A stretch of 64,000 nucleotides of DNA from Frigoribacterium sp. PhB160 (lineage in GTDB: Bacteria > Actinomycetota > Actinomycetes > Actinomycetales > Microbacteriaceae): positions 1,031,564 through 1,095,563 of the forward strand of contig NZ_RKIE01000001.1 in NCBI RefSeq assembly GCF_003751785.1, given 5' to 3'. A model generated the notes under the pieces. It did not search any database, had not been told where the DNA came from, and saw only the letters and a program-made list of their open reading frames with translations. Below, piece by piece: positions 32,534 through 41,636 of the stretch. The translations under genes and the position numbers were made by a program. Within the stretch, counting starts at the first letter, position 1, and each line of letters opens with the position of its first letter.

Positions 32534-33646
32534 ATGACCCGCGACACCCCCGCCCCCGGCCGCACCCGCGTCGTCCTGCTCTTCGGCGGCCGGTCGAGCG
32601 AGCACGCGATCAGCTGCGCGACCGCCAGCGGCGTGCTGGGCGCGATCGACCGCGACCGCTTCGAGGTGGTGCCGGTGGGCATCACCCGCGACGGCGCCGT
32701 CACGCTGCAGCCCGACGACGCGGCGCTCTTCGCGCTCGACGCCGAGCAGCTGCCCGAGGTGCGCGACAACGGCACGCGCGTGCGCTGGCCGGAGACGGCG
32801 GGCAGCCGTGAGCTGACCGTGACGGAGCCCGACGGCAGCTCGCGCCTGCTCGGCGAGGTCGACGTCGTCTTCCCGATCCTGCACGGCCGCTTCGGCGAGG
32901 ACGGCACCGTGCAGGGCCTGCTCGAGCTCGTGGGCCTGCCGTACGTGGGGGCCGGCCTGCTCGCGTCGGCCGTCGGCATGGACAAGCACTTCACCAAGAC
33001 CGTGCTGCGGGAGGCCGGCATCGCCGTCGCCCCGTGGCGGACGGTCCGGGCCCGTGAGTGGGCCGCGTCGCCCGAGGCCGTGGCCGCCGAGGTGGCGTCG
33101 CTCGGGTTCCCGCTCTTCGTCAAGCCGGCCCGCGCCGGCTCCAGCGTCGGCGTCTCGCGCGTCGACGCGCCCGAGCAGCTCGCCGCCGCCATGGCGGTCG
33201 GCCTCGCCGAGGACGTCAAGGTGCTCGTCGAGGCGGGCGTGGTCGGCCGCGAGCTCGAGTGCGCCGTGCTCGGCGGCCGCGACGGCGGAGCCCCGCGCAC
33301 CAGCCTCGCGGGCGAGATCGTGCTCGGCGCCGACGGCTTCTACGACTTCGAGTCGAAGTACCTCGGCGGCGACGGTGCCGGCCTCGTCTGCCCGGCGCCC
33401 CTCGCCGACGACGAGCTCGCCGAGATGCAGCGGCTCGCCGCGCTGGCCTTCGAGTCCGTCGACGGCACGGGCCTGGCCCGCGTCGACTTCTTCCTCACCG
33501 ACGAGGGCTGGGTCGTCAACGAGATCAACACGATGCCCGGCTTCACGCCGATCTCGATGTTCCCGGCCTGCTGGCTCGCCAGCGGGCTCAGCTACCCCGA
33601 GCTCATCACCGAGCTGATCGAGCTGGGGCTCGAGACCGACCGCTAG
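32534..33646 (+). CDS. ddl: D-alanine--D-alanine ligase
   Basis: 370 residues, DdlA-like length. ATP-grasp fold with FGGRSSEHAISC at the N-terminus, EDGTVQGLLEL, and the active-site tyrosine in FYDFESKY that favours D-Ala-D-Ala over D-Ala-D-lactate. NEINTMPGFTPISMFP near the C-terminus binds metal and substrate. It provides the dipeptide for peptidoglycan, in line with murA nearby. Confidence 0.96.
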   Translation: MTRDTPAPGRTRVVLLFGGRSSEHAISCATASGVLGAIDRDRFEVVPVGITRDGAVTLQPDDAALFALDAEQLPEVRDNGTRVRWPETAGSRELTVTEPDGSSRLLGEVDVVFPILHGRFGEDGTVQGLLELVGLPYVGAGLLASAVGMDKHFTKTVLREAGIAVAPWRTVRAREWAASPEAVAAEVASLGFPLFVKPARAGSSVGVSRVDAPEQLAAAMAVGLAEDVKVLVEAGVVGRELECAVLGGRDGGAPRTSLAGEIVLGADGFYDFESKYLGGDGAGLVCPAPLADDELAEMQRLAALAFESVDGTGLARVDFFLTDEGWVVNEINTMPGFTPISMFPACWLASGLSYPELITELIELGLETDR

Positions 33647-33667
33647 ACCGACGGGGCCGCGGTCGGC

Positions 33668-34207
33668 TCAGGAGGTCGGGGTCGCGGACGGCTCGCCGTC
33701 GGTGCCGGCCCCCGGCAGGTCGCCCGCGCCGACGCAGGCGCGGCCGTCGCCCGGGAGGTAGCCGACCGCGTCGGCGAGGTCGAAGAGGACGGTGCTGCCG
33801 ACCTCCGCCGTCACGATGACCTCGACGGCCGGCGTGCGGCCGTAGGTCGTGAAGACGAAGGTGTCGGGATCGTCCTGTGCCTGGTCGACGAGCCAGTCGA
33901 CGCCGTTGATCGGGTAGCACGGCAGGTCGGAGACGGCGGGCGCCTCGACGCCGCAGCGCAGCAGCACGGCGGTCGGCGTGCCCCAGGCCCCCGTCGACTG
34001 GGCGTCGGTCTCGCGGATGTCGTAGGGCGAGCTCTCGGGCCCGACCTCCTCGGGCAGGTGCACGACCACCTGCGCGCAGTCCGGGTCGTTCGCGTCGGCC
34101 GCGGCCGTCATCGGCACGGCGGCCGTGCAGCCGGCGACGGCCGGCGCGAGGAGGGCCGCGAGGGCGACGAGGAGGGGCAGGCGGAGGCGCCGGGCAGGGC
34201 TGGACAT
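33668..34207 (-). CDS. DUF3515 family lipoprotein
   Basis: 179 residues. Signal peptide with lipobox AVAGC (Cys27); the mature part has conserved cysteines (CAQVV, LRCGV, LPCYPINGVDWL). The pattern fits DUF3515, a conserved actinobacterial family of unknown function often placed between ddl and thiL, as here. Convergent to ddl and divergent from thiL. Confidence 0.8.
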   Translation of the reverse strand: MSSPARRLRLPLLVALAALLAPAVAGCTAAVPMTAAADANDPDCAQVVVHLPEEVGPESSPYDIRETDAQSTGAWGTPTAVLLRCGVEAPAVSDLPCYPINGVDWLVDQAQDDPDTFVFTTYGRTPAVEVIVTAEVGSTVLFDLADAVGYLPGDGRACVGAGDLPGAGTDGEPSATPTS

Positions 34208-34231
34208 CGGGTCCAGGCTACCGTCGTGCAC

Positions 34232-35305
34232 ATGCACCCCACCTCCACGTCCGTGCCCGGCACGACCTCGCCCGACGCGACCGGGCACGGCGCCGTCCGG
34301 TCGACCGCCGAGCCCGACACCGTCGGCTCCGCGGGCGAGACGGCCACCCTCGCGCGCATCCTGCCCCGCCTGCCCCGCGGCCTCGACACGCAGCTCGGCC
34401 CGGGCGACGACGCCGCCGTCGTGGCCGCCCCCGACGGGCGCTTCGTCGTGACGACCGACCTCATGGTGCACGGCCCCGACTTCCGCCGGGCCTGGTCGAC
34501 GCCGCACGACCTGGGCTGGAAGGCCGCCGCCTCGAACCTCGCCGACGTCGCGGCCATGGGTGCCCGGCCGACGGCCCTCGTGGTCGCCCTCGCCGTGCCG
34601 GCCGACACGCCCGTGGGCGACCTCGAGGCCCTCGCCGACGGCCTCCGCGACGCGTGCGCCGTCATGGCGCCCGGCTGCGGCGTCGTGGGCGGCGACCTCT
34701 CGGTCTCGGCCGCCTTCACGATCGCCGTGACCGCGTTCGGCGACCTCGAGGGCCGCCCGCCAGTACGCCGCGACCGGGCCCGCCCCGGCGACGTCGTCGC
34801 GGTCTCGGGCGCGCTCGGCCGGGCCGCGCGCGGGCTCGAGCTGCTCTTCCGCCTCGGCGTCGACCACGCCGGGGAGCCCGACGCGGTCCTCGCCCGGGCC
34901 CTGCGCGACCGCGACGCCGACGTCGGCTGGCAGCTGGCCCCCACGCCGCCCGTCGCCGACGGCGTCGCGGCGGCCACGGCGGGGGCGACCGCGATGCTCG
35001 ACCTCAGCGACGGCCTCGCCCTCGACGCCGGACGCGTCGCCCGGGCCAGCGGCGTCGTGCTCGACCTCGACTCGGCGACGCTCGGCGACGAGCCGGGCGC
35101 CGCCCTCGGCGGGGGAGAGGACCACAGCCTCCTGGCCACGTTCCCGCCCGGGGCGACGCTGCCCGGCGGGTTCCGCCCGATCGGCGTCGTCCGTGCCTCC
35201 GGCGAGACCGCGGGAGGCGCCCCCCGCGTCACCGTCGACGGCCGCGACCTCGACGCCGAGGGCGGGTGGGACCCGTACCGCCTCTGGAGCGGTCGGCAGG
35301 GCTGA
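34232..35305 (+). CDS. thiL: Thiamine-monophosphate kinase
   Basis: 357 residues. Phosphorylates thiamine phosphate to thiamine diphosphate, the cofactor used by IlvB. Motifs GPGDDAAVV (about 53-61), TTDLMVHGPDF and DLSDGLALD fit the AIR-synthase-like fold. N-terminal ~30 residues are a low-complexity extension. A -10-like TACCGT (34219-34224) lies 7 bp before the ATG (leaderless). No other thi genes are near. Confidence 0.92.
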   Translation: MHPTSTSVPGTTSPDATGHGAVRSTAEPDTVGSAGETATLARILPRLPRGLDTQLGPGDDAAVVAAPDGRFVVTTDLMVHGPDFRRAWSTPHDLGWKAAASNLADVAAMGARPTALVVALAVPADTPVGDLEALADGLRDACAVMAPGCGVVGGDLSVSAAFTIAVTAFGDLEGRPPVRRDRARPGDVVAVSGALGRAARGLELLFRLGVDHAGEPDAVLARALRDRDADVGWQLAPTPPVADGVAAATAGATAMLDLSDGLALDAGRVARASGVVLDLDSATLGDEPGAALGGGEDHSLLATFPPGATLPGGFRPIGVVRASGETAGGAPRVTVDGRDLDAEGGWDPYRLWSGRQG

Positions 35306-35345
35306 GGGCCGACCCGCGCCTCCGGCGGGGACGGCGACTCGGGGG

Positions 35346-35912
35346 CTAGTCGCGCAGGGCGTACCAGACGGTCGTGTCGCCGTACTTCTTGGACGTGTCG
35401 ACGCCGAGGCCCGCGGGCCAGGCGGGCTCACCGTCGCGCGCGGCCCGCTCGACGACGACCAGGCCGTCGGGAGCGAGCGACGGCAGCAGGGCGGCGAGGT
35501 CGGCCCCGAGGTCCGCCGCCGAGAGCTCGTAGGGCGGGTCGAAGAAGACGAGGTCGACGGGCGCGGCGCTGCCGACGAGGTACGAGCGCACCGGCTGGGC
35601 GACGACGTCGACCCGCGGGGCCCGGCCCCGCGGGGCGCGGGCGAGGACGGCGTCGACGTTCTTCCGCAGCGCCTTGGCCGCCGCCGGCGCCTTGTCGACG
35701 AGCACGACCGAGGCCGCCCCGCGGGACGCGGCCTCGAGGCCGAGCCCGCCCGTGCCGGCGTAGAGGTCGAGCACCCGGCGCCCCGCGATCTCGTCGCGCG
35801 CGTCGAGGGACGAGAACAGGGCCTCGCGCACCCGGTCGCTGGTCGGGCGGGTGCCCGCCCTCGGGACGGCCAGGGACAGGTTGCCGGCGAAGCCGGAGAT
35901 GATGCGGGACAC
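35346..35912 (-). CDS. rsmD: 16S rRNA (guanine-N2)-methyltransferase RsmD
   Basis: 188 residues. N-terminal SRIISGFAGN and TRPTSDRVREALFSSL are family signatures; SAM motif DLYAGTGGLGLEA (about 51-63) and catalytic DPPY (FFDPPYE) are present. It methylates G966 (E. coli numbering) of 16S rRNA. GTG at 35912 is preferred (AGGATGG upstream), with an ATG at 35930 as an alternative. Confidence 0.9.
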   Translation of the reverse strand: MSRIISGFAGNLSLAVPRAGTRPTSDRVREALFSSLDARDEIAGRRVLDLYAGTGGLGLEAASRGAASVVLVDKAPAAAKALRKNVDAVLARAPRGRAPRVDVVAQPVRSYLVGSAAPVDLVFFDPPYELSAADLGADLAALLPSLAPDGLVVVERAARDGEPAWPAGLGVDTSKKYGDTTVWYALRD

Positions 35913-36007
35913 GCCCCCATCCTGGTGCATGGCGTGCGCCGTTCGAGCAACCCGACAACCCGGTCCGACCCGGGCCCCGTCGACGTCGTGGGACCCGCAC
36001 AACGAAG

Positions 36008-36036
36008 TTGGCAGCTCCCGCCCGCCGGGGCAGCAT
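36008..36036 (+). promoter_or_regulatory. Probable promoter of the acyl-CoA dehydrogenase gene
   Basis: TTGGCA (36008-36013), 17-bp spacer, CAGCAT (36031-36036), then 6 bp to the ATG; fits a leaderless transcript, though the -10 is poor. Confidence 0.4.
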
Positions 36037-36042
36037 CGCGGG

Positions 36043-37749
36043 ATGACCAGCGTCGACCGCACCGTGAGGCCCTCGTTCACCAAGCAGATGTTCGCCGGAC
36101 GGGTGGCGTCCGAGCTCGTCCTGCCCTTCCCGCACCTCGCCGCCGACGAGCGCGCCCGCACCGACGCGGCCGTCGCCTCCGTGCGCGAGGTGCTCGCCGG
36201 CCACGACCCGCTGCGGGCCGAGCGCGAGGGCTGGGTCGGCGACGACCTGATCCGCGAGCTCGGCGACCGCGGACTCACGGGCCTCTTCGTCGCGGAGGAG
36301 TACGGCGGCCTCGGGCTCGGCCAGAGCGGCTACTGCCGCGTCATGGAGGAGTTCGGCCGCGTCGACGGCGCCCTCGCCGTGGTCATGGGCGTGCACCAGT
36401 CGATCGGCACGAAGCCGCTGCACCTCTACGGCACCGACGACCAGAAGGCCCGGTGGCTGCCCGACCTCGCGAGCGGCCGCAAGCTCGCCGCCTTCGTGCT
36501 CACCGAGCCGGGCGTCGGCAGCGACGCCTGGGCCCTCGAGACCCGGGCCGAGCGGCAGGCGGACGGCAGCTGGGTGCTGAACGGCGAGAAGCGCTGGATC
36601 GGCAACGGCGACAAGGACGTCCTCACGGTCTTCGCCCAGAGCGACCTCGGCCACGTCGCGCTCATCGTCGAGAAGGGCGCCGAGGGGCTGAGCACCGGAC
36701 CGCGCTTCGAGACGCTCGGGCTGAAGGCCAACCACCTGCAGCGGGTGCGCTTCACCGACGTCCGGGTGTCGGCCGAGAACCTGCTCGGCGAGCCCGGCGA
36801 CGGCTTCCGCATCGCGATGAACACCCTCAACAACGGCCGCATGTCGATGGGCACCTCGATCGCGGGCGGCATGAAGCGCTTCCTCGAGCTGTCGGTCGAG
36901 CACACGGAGGCGCGACGCCAGTTCGGCCGGCCCCTCGCCGACTTCGAGATGGTCGGCGACAAGCTCGCCTGGATGACCGAGCAGATCTACGGGCTCGAGT
37001 CGATGTCGTACCTCACCACCGGCCTCGTCGACCGCGGCGACGCCGACTTCGCCCTCGAATCGGCCATGACCAAGGTGGTCGCGAGCGACACCGGGTGGTT
37101 CGCCCTCAACCGCGCGGTGCAGCTGCACGGCGGAGAGGCCTACATGGACGGCCACCCGCTCTCGAAGGCCCTCCGCGACTTCCGCATCTTCCCGATCTTC
37201 GAGGGGGCGAACGACGTCATGCGCGCCTTCGTCGCCCTCAACGGCCTCAAGGCGCTCAGCGAGGAGCTGCCCGACGTCGCCTCGCTGCGCCTCGGCGACC
37301 CGGGCCGGGCCATCGGCATCCTCGCGCCGTACGTCGCAGGACGCGTGCAGCGGCGCCTCTCGCCCGAGCGCCCGGTCGGCGTCCACCCGGGCCTCGCCCG
37401 GCCGGCGGCGGCGGTGGGCGAGCAGGTCGCGCGGCTGCGCGAGCGCGCCGAGGCCGCGCTCCGGCGGCACGGCAAGGGCATCGCTGAGAAGCAGCTCGTC
37501 CAGAAGCGCCTCGCCGAGGCCGCGGCCGGCGTCTACGCGCAGACGGCCGTGCTCTCCCGGGCCACGGCGGCCCTGCAGGAGGCGCGACCCGGCGCCGACG
37601 ACGAGCGTCACCTGGCCGTGGGGTTCTGCAAGCGGTCGGCACGGGAGGTCGCGCGGCAGCTGCGGGCGACCGAGGTCGACGACGACGGGCACGGCGCGGC
37701 GCTCGCGGCGGCGACCCGCGCCTCCGGCGGGTACGCCTTCGGCCTCTGA
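36043..37749 (+). CDS. Acyl-CoA dehydrogenase (very-long-chain type)
   Basis: 568 residues. FAD-dependent first step of fatty acid beta-oxidation. N-terminal, middle (AFVLTEPGVGSDAWAL) and C-terminal ACAD domains are followed by an extra ~160 residues as in VLCAD/ACAD9-like enzymes. The catalytic glutamate is in the VLCAD position (IFEGANDVMR, Glu387). ATG at 36043; the frame is open further upstream, but that part overlaps rsmD and the promoter region. No other beta-oxidation genes are adjacent. Confidence 0.9.
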   Translation: MTSVDRTVRPSFTKQMFAGRVASELVLPFPHLAADERARTDAAVASVREVLAGHDPLRAEREGWVGDDLIRELGDRGLTGLFVAEEYGGLGLGQSGYCRVMEEFGRVDGALAVVMGVHQSIGTKPLHLYGTDDQKARWLPDLASGRKLAAFVLTEPGVGSDAWALETRAERQADGSWVLNGEKRWIGNGDKDVLTVFAQSDLGHVALIVEKGAEGLSTGPRFETLGLKANHLQRVRFTDVRVSAENLLGEPGDGFRIAMNTLNNGRMSMGTSIAGGMKRFLELSVEHTEARRQFGRPLADFEMVGDKLAWMTEQIYGLESMSYLTTGLVDRGDADFALESAMTKVVASDTGWFALNRAVQLHGGEAYMDGHPLSKALRDFRIFPIFEGANDVMRAFVALNGLKALSEELPDVASLRLGDPGRAIGILAPYVAGRVQRRLSPERPVGVHPGLARPAAAVGEQVARLRERAEAALRRHGKGIAEKQLVQKRLAEAAAGVYAQTAVLSRATAALQEARPGADDERHLAVGFCKRSAREVARQLRATEVDDDGHGAALAAATRASGGYAFGL

Positions 37750-37802
37750 CGACCCCGGGCGGGGGAGGCGCGCGGCAGGCCTCCGGTGTCGGCGGCGGGC
37801 AG

Positions 37803-37808
37803 TAGCGT
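37803..37808 (+). promoter_or_regulatory. -10 box for leaderless recG
   Basis: TAGCGT, 6 bp before the recG GTG; no Shine-Dalgarno sequence in between. Confidence 0.5.
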
Positions 37809-37814
37809 GGTCGG

Positions 37815-40022
37815 GTGCCTGACTCACCCCTCGACGCGTCGCTGTCCGGCGCGCTCGGCGGCCGGACGGCCCAGGCCCTGCAGAAGGCGTTCGGGGTGCG
37901 CACGGTGGGCGACCTGCTGGTGCACTACCCCCGGCGCTACGCCCGACGCGGCGAGCTGACGGCCCTCGACAAGCTGCCGCTCGGCGAGGCCGTGACGATC
38001 GTCGCCCAGGTGCTCGACGTGCGCGAGCGGACCATGCGGGCCCGCCGCGGGTCGATCCTCGAGGTGCGCATCGGCGACGGCGAGGGCATCCTCACGCTCA
38101 CCTTCTTCAACCAGGCCTGGCGCGCCAAGGACCTCGTGCCCGGTGCGCGGGGCATCTTCGCGGGCAAGGTGGGCGACTACCGCGGCCTGCGTCAGCTGGC
38201 GCACCCCGACTACGAGCTGTTCGACGCCGCGCACGAGGCGGTGGCCGGGGTGGGCGACGCCACGGCGCAGGCCTGGGCGAGGCAGCCGATCCCGATCTAC
38301 CCGGCCAGCGCCTCCGTGGCGTCCTGGCAGGTGCAGCGCTCCGTCGAGGTCGTCCTCGACACGCTGCCGCCGCTCGACGACCCGGTGCCCGCGTCGGTGC
38401 GGGCCGAGCTCGGGCTGGTGCCGCTCGGCGAGGCGTACGAGCTCGTGCACCGGCCCGAGGCCGACCGCGACCACCTGCGCGGCCGGGACGCGCTGCGCTT
38501 CCAGGAGGCGTTCGTGCTGCAGGCCGCCCTGCTGCAGCGCCGGGCCGCGCTCCGCACCTCGAGGGCGACCCCGCGCCCGGCGGCCGCCGACGGCCTGCTC
38601 GCGGGCTTCGACGCGGCCCTGCCCTTCGGCCGGACGGCCGACCAGCTGCTCGTCGGCGACGAGATCACGCGCGACCTCGAGAGCGACGTGCCGATGAACC
38701 GGCTCGTGCAGGGCGAGGTCGGCTCGGGCAAGACGCTCGTCGCGCTGCGGGCGATGCTCGCGGTCGCCGAGAGCGGAGGGCAGTCGGCGCTGCTCGCGCC
38801 GACCGAGGTCCTCGCGGCGCAGCACCTCCGGTCGATCGTGGCGACCCTCGGGCCCGACCTCGCGGCGCGCCTCCGACCGATGTTGCTCACCGGCCAGCTG
38901 TCGACCGCCGAGCGCAAGCGCGCGCTGCTCTCCGTCGTCAGCGGGCAGGCCCGCCTCGTCGTCGGCACGCACGCGCTGATGAGCGAGGCCGTGGGGTTCT
39001 ACGACCTCGGCCTCGTCGTCGTCGACGAGCAGCACCGCTTCGGCGTCGAGCAGCGCGAGGCCCTCCGCGCGAAGGGCGCCACGCCGCCCCACGTGCTGGT
39101 GCTGACGGCGACGCCGATCCCGCGCACCGTCGCGATGACCGTCTTCGGCGACCTCGACGTGTCGACCATCACCGAGCTGCCGGCCGGGCGGCAGCCGATC
39201 GAGTCGTTCGTCGTGCCGCTCGCCGACCACCCCGGCTGGGCGGGCCGTGTCTGGCAGCGCTCGGCCGAGGAGGTCGCGAAGGGCCGCCAGGTCTTCGTCG
39301 TCTGCCCCGCGATCGACGCCGTCACGGTCGAGGTCGGCGACGACGACGACGCGGCGGGCGAGGCCGAGCCCGGGCAGGGCGCCGAGCCCGGGCAGGGCGT
39401 CCCGCCCGAGCGGGCCAGCGTCGAAGGGGTGCTCGCCCTCACCCGCACGCTCCCCGTGCTCGCGGGCCTCCGCGTCGAGGCCCTGCACGGTCGCATGTCG
39501 GCCGACGAGAAGGACGCCGTCATGCAGCGCGTCGCGCGCGGCGAGATCGACGTGCTCGTCGCGACGACGGTCATCGAGGTGGGCGTGGACGTGCCGAACG
39601 CCTCGACCATGGTCGTCCTCGACGCCGACCGCTTCGGCGTCTCGCAGCTGCACCAGCTGCGCGGCCGGGTCGGCCGGGGCGGGCACCCGGGCCTGTGCCT
39701 CCTCGTCACGCACGCCCCCCTCGAGACGGTCGCCCGCGAACGCGTCGACGCCGTCGCCGCGACGCTCGACGGCTTCGAGCTGGCGCAGGTCGACCTCGAG
39801 CTGCGACGTGAGGGCGACGTGCTCGGCAGCCTCCAGTCGGGCGGTCGCTCCTCCCTCCGGCTGCTGCGCGTGGCGACCGACGGCGACCTCATCACGACCG
39901 CGCGCGAGCACGCGGCCGAGCTCCTCGACGGCGACCCGACGCTGAGCGGCCACCCCGCGCTCGCCGACGCCCTCGTGCGTCGGCTCGACGACGCCGACCG
40001 CGACTTCCTCGGCAAGAACTGA
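37815..40022 (+). CDS. recG: ATP-dependent DNA helicase RecG
   Basis: 735 residues. Branch-migration helicase that regresses stalled forks. N-terminal wedge domain with an OB fold (about 60-130), Walker A GEVGSGKT at 300-307, DEQH at 404-407, TATPIPRT, and the C-terminal helicase lobe with RGRVGRGGHPG. Between lobes there is an insert of about 35 residues, acidic and Gly/Pro rich, encoded in part by an 18-bp direct repeat (39363-39380 and 39381-39398). GTG start. Confidence 0.96.
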   Translation: MPDSPLDASLSGALGGRTAQALQKAFGVRTVGDLLVHYPRRYARRGELTALDKLPLGEAVTIVAQVLDVRERTMRARRGSILEVRIGDGEGILTLTFFNQAWRAKDLVPGARGIFAGKVGDYRGLRQLAHPDYELFDAAHEAVAGVGDATAQAWARQPIPIYPASASVASWQVQRSVEVVLDTLPPLDDPVPASVRAELGLVPLGEAYELVHRPEADRDHLRGRDALRFQEAFVLQAALLQRRAALRTSRATPRPAAADGLLAGFDAALPFGRTADQLLVGDEITRDLESDVPMNRLVQGEVGSGKTLVALRAMLAVAESGGQSALLAPTEVLAAQHLRSIVATLGPDLAARLRPMLLTGQLSTAERKRALLSVVSGQARLVVGTHALMSEAVGFYDLGLVVVDEQHRFGVEQREALRAKGATPPHVLVLTATPIPRTVAMTVFGDLDVSTITELPAGRQPIESFVVPLADHPGWAGRVWQRSAEEVAKGRQVFVVCPAIDAVTVEVGDDDDAAGEAEPGQGAEPGQGVPPERASVEGVLALTRTLPVLAGLRVEALHGRMSADEKDAVMQRVARGEIDVLVATTVIEVGVDVPNASTMVVLDADRFGVSQLHQLRGRVGRGGHPGLCLLVTHAPLETVARERVDAVAATLDGFELAQVDLELRREGDVLGSLQSGGRSSLRLLRVATDGDLITTAREHAAELLDGDPTLSGHPALADALVRRLDDADRDFLGKN

Positions 40023-40084
40023 GCCGGCGACGGCGCCGTCTCCGAGTTCGCCCGGCACGGCGGGGGGCGTCCGGGAGCAGCGGC

Positions 40085-40090
40085 TAGGGT
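40085..40090 (+). promoter_or_regulatory. -10 box for leaderless coaD
   Basis: TAGGGT ends 6 bp before the coaD ATG. Confidence 0.5.
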
Positions 40091-40096
40091 GAGCGG

Positions 40097-40606
40097 ATGA
40101 GCAGGATCGCCGTCGTACCGGGCTCGTTCGACCCGGTCACCCTCGGTCACGTCGACGTGATCGACCGGGCCGCCCGCGTCTTCGACGAGGTGCACGTGCT
40201 GGTCGTCCACAACCCCGACAAGTCGGCCCTGGTGCCCCTCGACGACCGTGTCGCGTTGCTCGAGCGTTCGCTCCGCGAGGCGGACCTGCCCGCCACGGTG
40301 ACGGTCCACAGCTGGAGCGCCGGCCTGCTCGTCGACTACTGCACCGAGGTCGGCGCGTCGGTGCTCGTCAAGGGCATCCGGTCGCAGGTCGACGTGGCCT
40401 ACGAGACGCCCATGGCGATCATGAACCGCAGCCTCGCGGGGGTCGAGACCGTCTTCCTCCTGCCCGACCCCGCCCACGCCCACGTGTCGAGCTCGCTCGT
40501 GCGGCAGGTCTCGTCCCTCGGCGGCGACGTGCGGCCCTACGTACCCGCGGCGGTGGCCGCCTGGCTCGCCGACCGATCCGCCCGACCCGACCCGGAGCAC
40601 CGATGA
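40097..40606 (+). CDS. coaD: Pantetheine-phosphate adenylyltransferase
   Basis: 169 residues. Adenylates phosphopantetheine in CoA synthesis. [14 protein letters not shown] (residues 9-22) contains the nucleotidyltransferase TxGH motif, and [10 protein letters not shown] (about 133-142) is the second conserved site. The stop overlaps the MoxR gene start (ATGA), which is a common but functionally unexplained neighbour. Confidence 0.95.
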   Translation: MSRIAVVPGSFDPVTLGHVDVIDRAARVFDEVHVLVVHNPDKSALVPLDDRVALLERSLREADLPATVTVHSWSAGLLVDYCTEVGASVLVKGIRSQVDVAYETPMAIMNRSLAGVETVFLLPDPAHAHVSSSLVRQVSSLGGDVRPYVPAAVAAWLADRSARPDPEHR

Positions 40607-41634
40607 CCACGACCAGCAGCGACCCGATCACCGACGACCGGGCCCGCGACCGCGGCGACGTCGACGTCATGCCCCTCTCCGAGGTGCAGGCGGCGGCCCG
40701 CAGCGTCATGGAGGCGGTGGCCACGGTCATCGACGGCAAGGACGGCGCGATCAGCACGGCCATGACCGTCCTCCTCGCCGAGGGGCACCTGCTCATCGAG
40801 GACGTGCCGGGCGTCGGCAAGACCCAGCTCGCCCGGGCGCTCGCCAAGGCGGTCGACGCCACGGTGACGCGCATCCAGTTCACCCCCGACCTGCTGCCGA
40901 GCGACATCACCGGCGTCTCCGTCTACGACCGCGACCGCGGCGGCTTCGAGTTCAAGCCGGGCCCGGTCTTCGCGAACGTCGTCATCGGCGACGAGATCAA
41001 CCGGGCGTCGCCGAAGACGCAGTCGGCCCTGCTCGAGAGCCTGGAGGAGCGCCAGGTCACCGTCGACGGCGTCACGCACCCCCTGCCCGACCCGTTCCTC
41101 GTCGTCGCGACGCAGAACCCGGTCGAGATGGAGGGCACCTACTCGCTGCCCGAGGCGCAGCGCGACCGGTTCATGGCGCGCATCTCGCTCGGCTACCCCG
41201 ACGCAGCGAGCGAGCTGCGCATGCTCCAGCAACGCGAGCGCGTGAGCCCGCTCGACGTTCTGCAGCCCCTGCTGTCCGTGCGCGACCTGACGCGCATGAT
41301 CGCCTCGGTGCGCACCGTCTACACGTCCGAGCTCGTCGAGCGCTACGCCGTCCGCATCGTGCAGGCCACCCGCCAGCACCCCGACGTCCGGCTCGGGGCG
41401 AGCCCGCGGGCGACGCTGCAGCTGATGCGGGCCTCCAAGTCGTGGGCCGCGCTCAACGGCCGCGGCTTCGTCGTGCCCGACGACGTCGACGCCATGAGCG
41501 GGCCCGTGCTCGGGCACCGCATCATCCTCGCCGGGCGTGCCGGCGCCGGGGCCGTCTCCGCCGCCTACGACGTCGTCGCCGACGTCGTGGGCTCGACCGA
41601 CGTGCCGCTCGGCGACGCGGCCGACCGACGCTGA
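40603..41634 (+). CDS. MoxR-family AAA+ ATPase
   Basis: 343 residues. Walker A GVGKT at 70-74, Walker [14 protein letters not shown] (about 126-138) and sensor-1 [11 protein letters not shown]. These ATPases act as chaperones for assembly of partner proteins. Here it is followed by a DUF58 and a transglutaminase-like membrane protein, a conserved trio with a proposed role at the cell envelope. Confidence 0.93.
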   Translation: MTTTSSDPITDDRARDRGDVDVMPLSEVQAAARSVMEAVATVIDGKDGAISTAMTVLLAEGHLLIEDVPGVGKTQLARALAKAVDATVTRIQFTPDLLPSDITGVSVYDRDRGGFEFKPGPVFANVVIGDEINRASPKTQSALLESLEERQVTVDGVTHPLPDPFLVVATQNPVEMEGTYSLPEAQRDRFMARISLGYPDAASELRMLQQRERVSPLDVLQPLLSVRDLTRMIASVRTVYTSELVERYAVRIVQATRQHPDVRLGASPRATLQLMRASKSWAALNGRGFVVPDDVDAMSGPVLGHRIILAGRAGAGAVSAAYDVVADVVGSTDVPLGDAADRR

Positions 41635-41636
41635 CC

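Noticed and set aside
35851-36042. Longer N-terminus for the acyl-CoA dehydrogenase
   Set aside because: It overlaps rsmD on the other strand and the promoter-like TTGGCA site; the translated stretch has no ACAD similarity.
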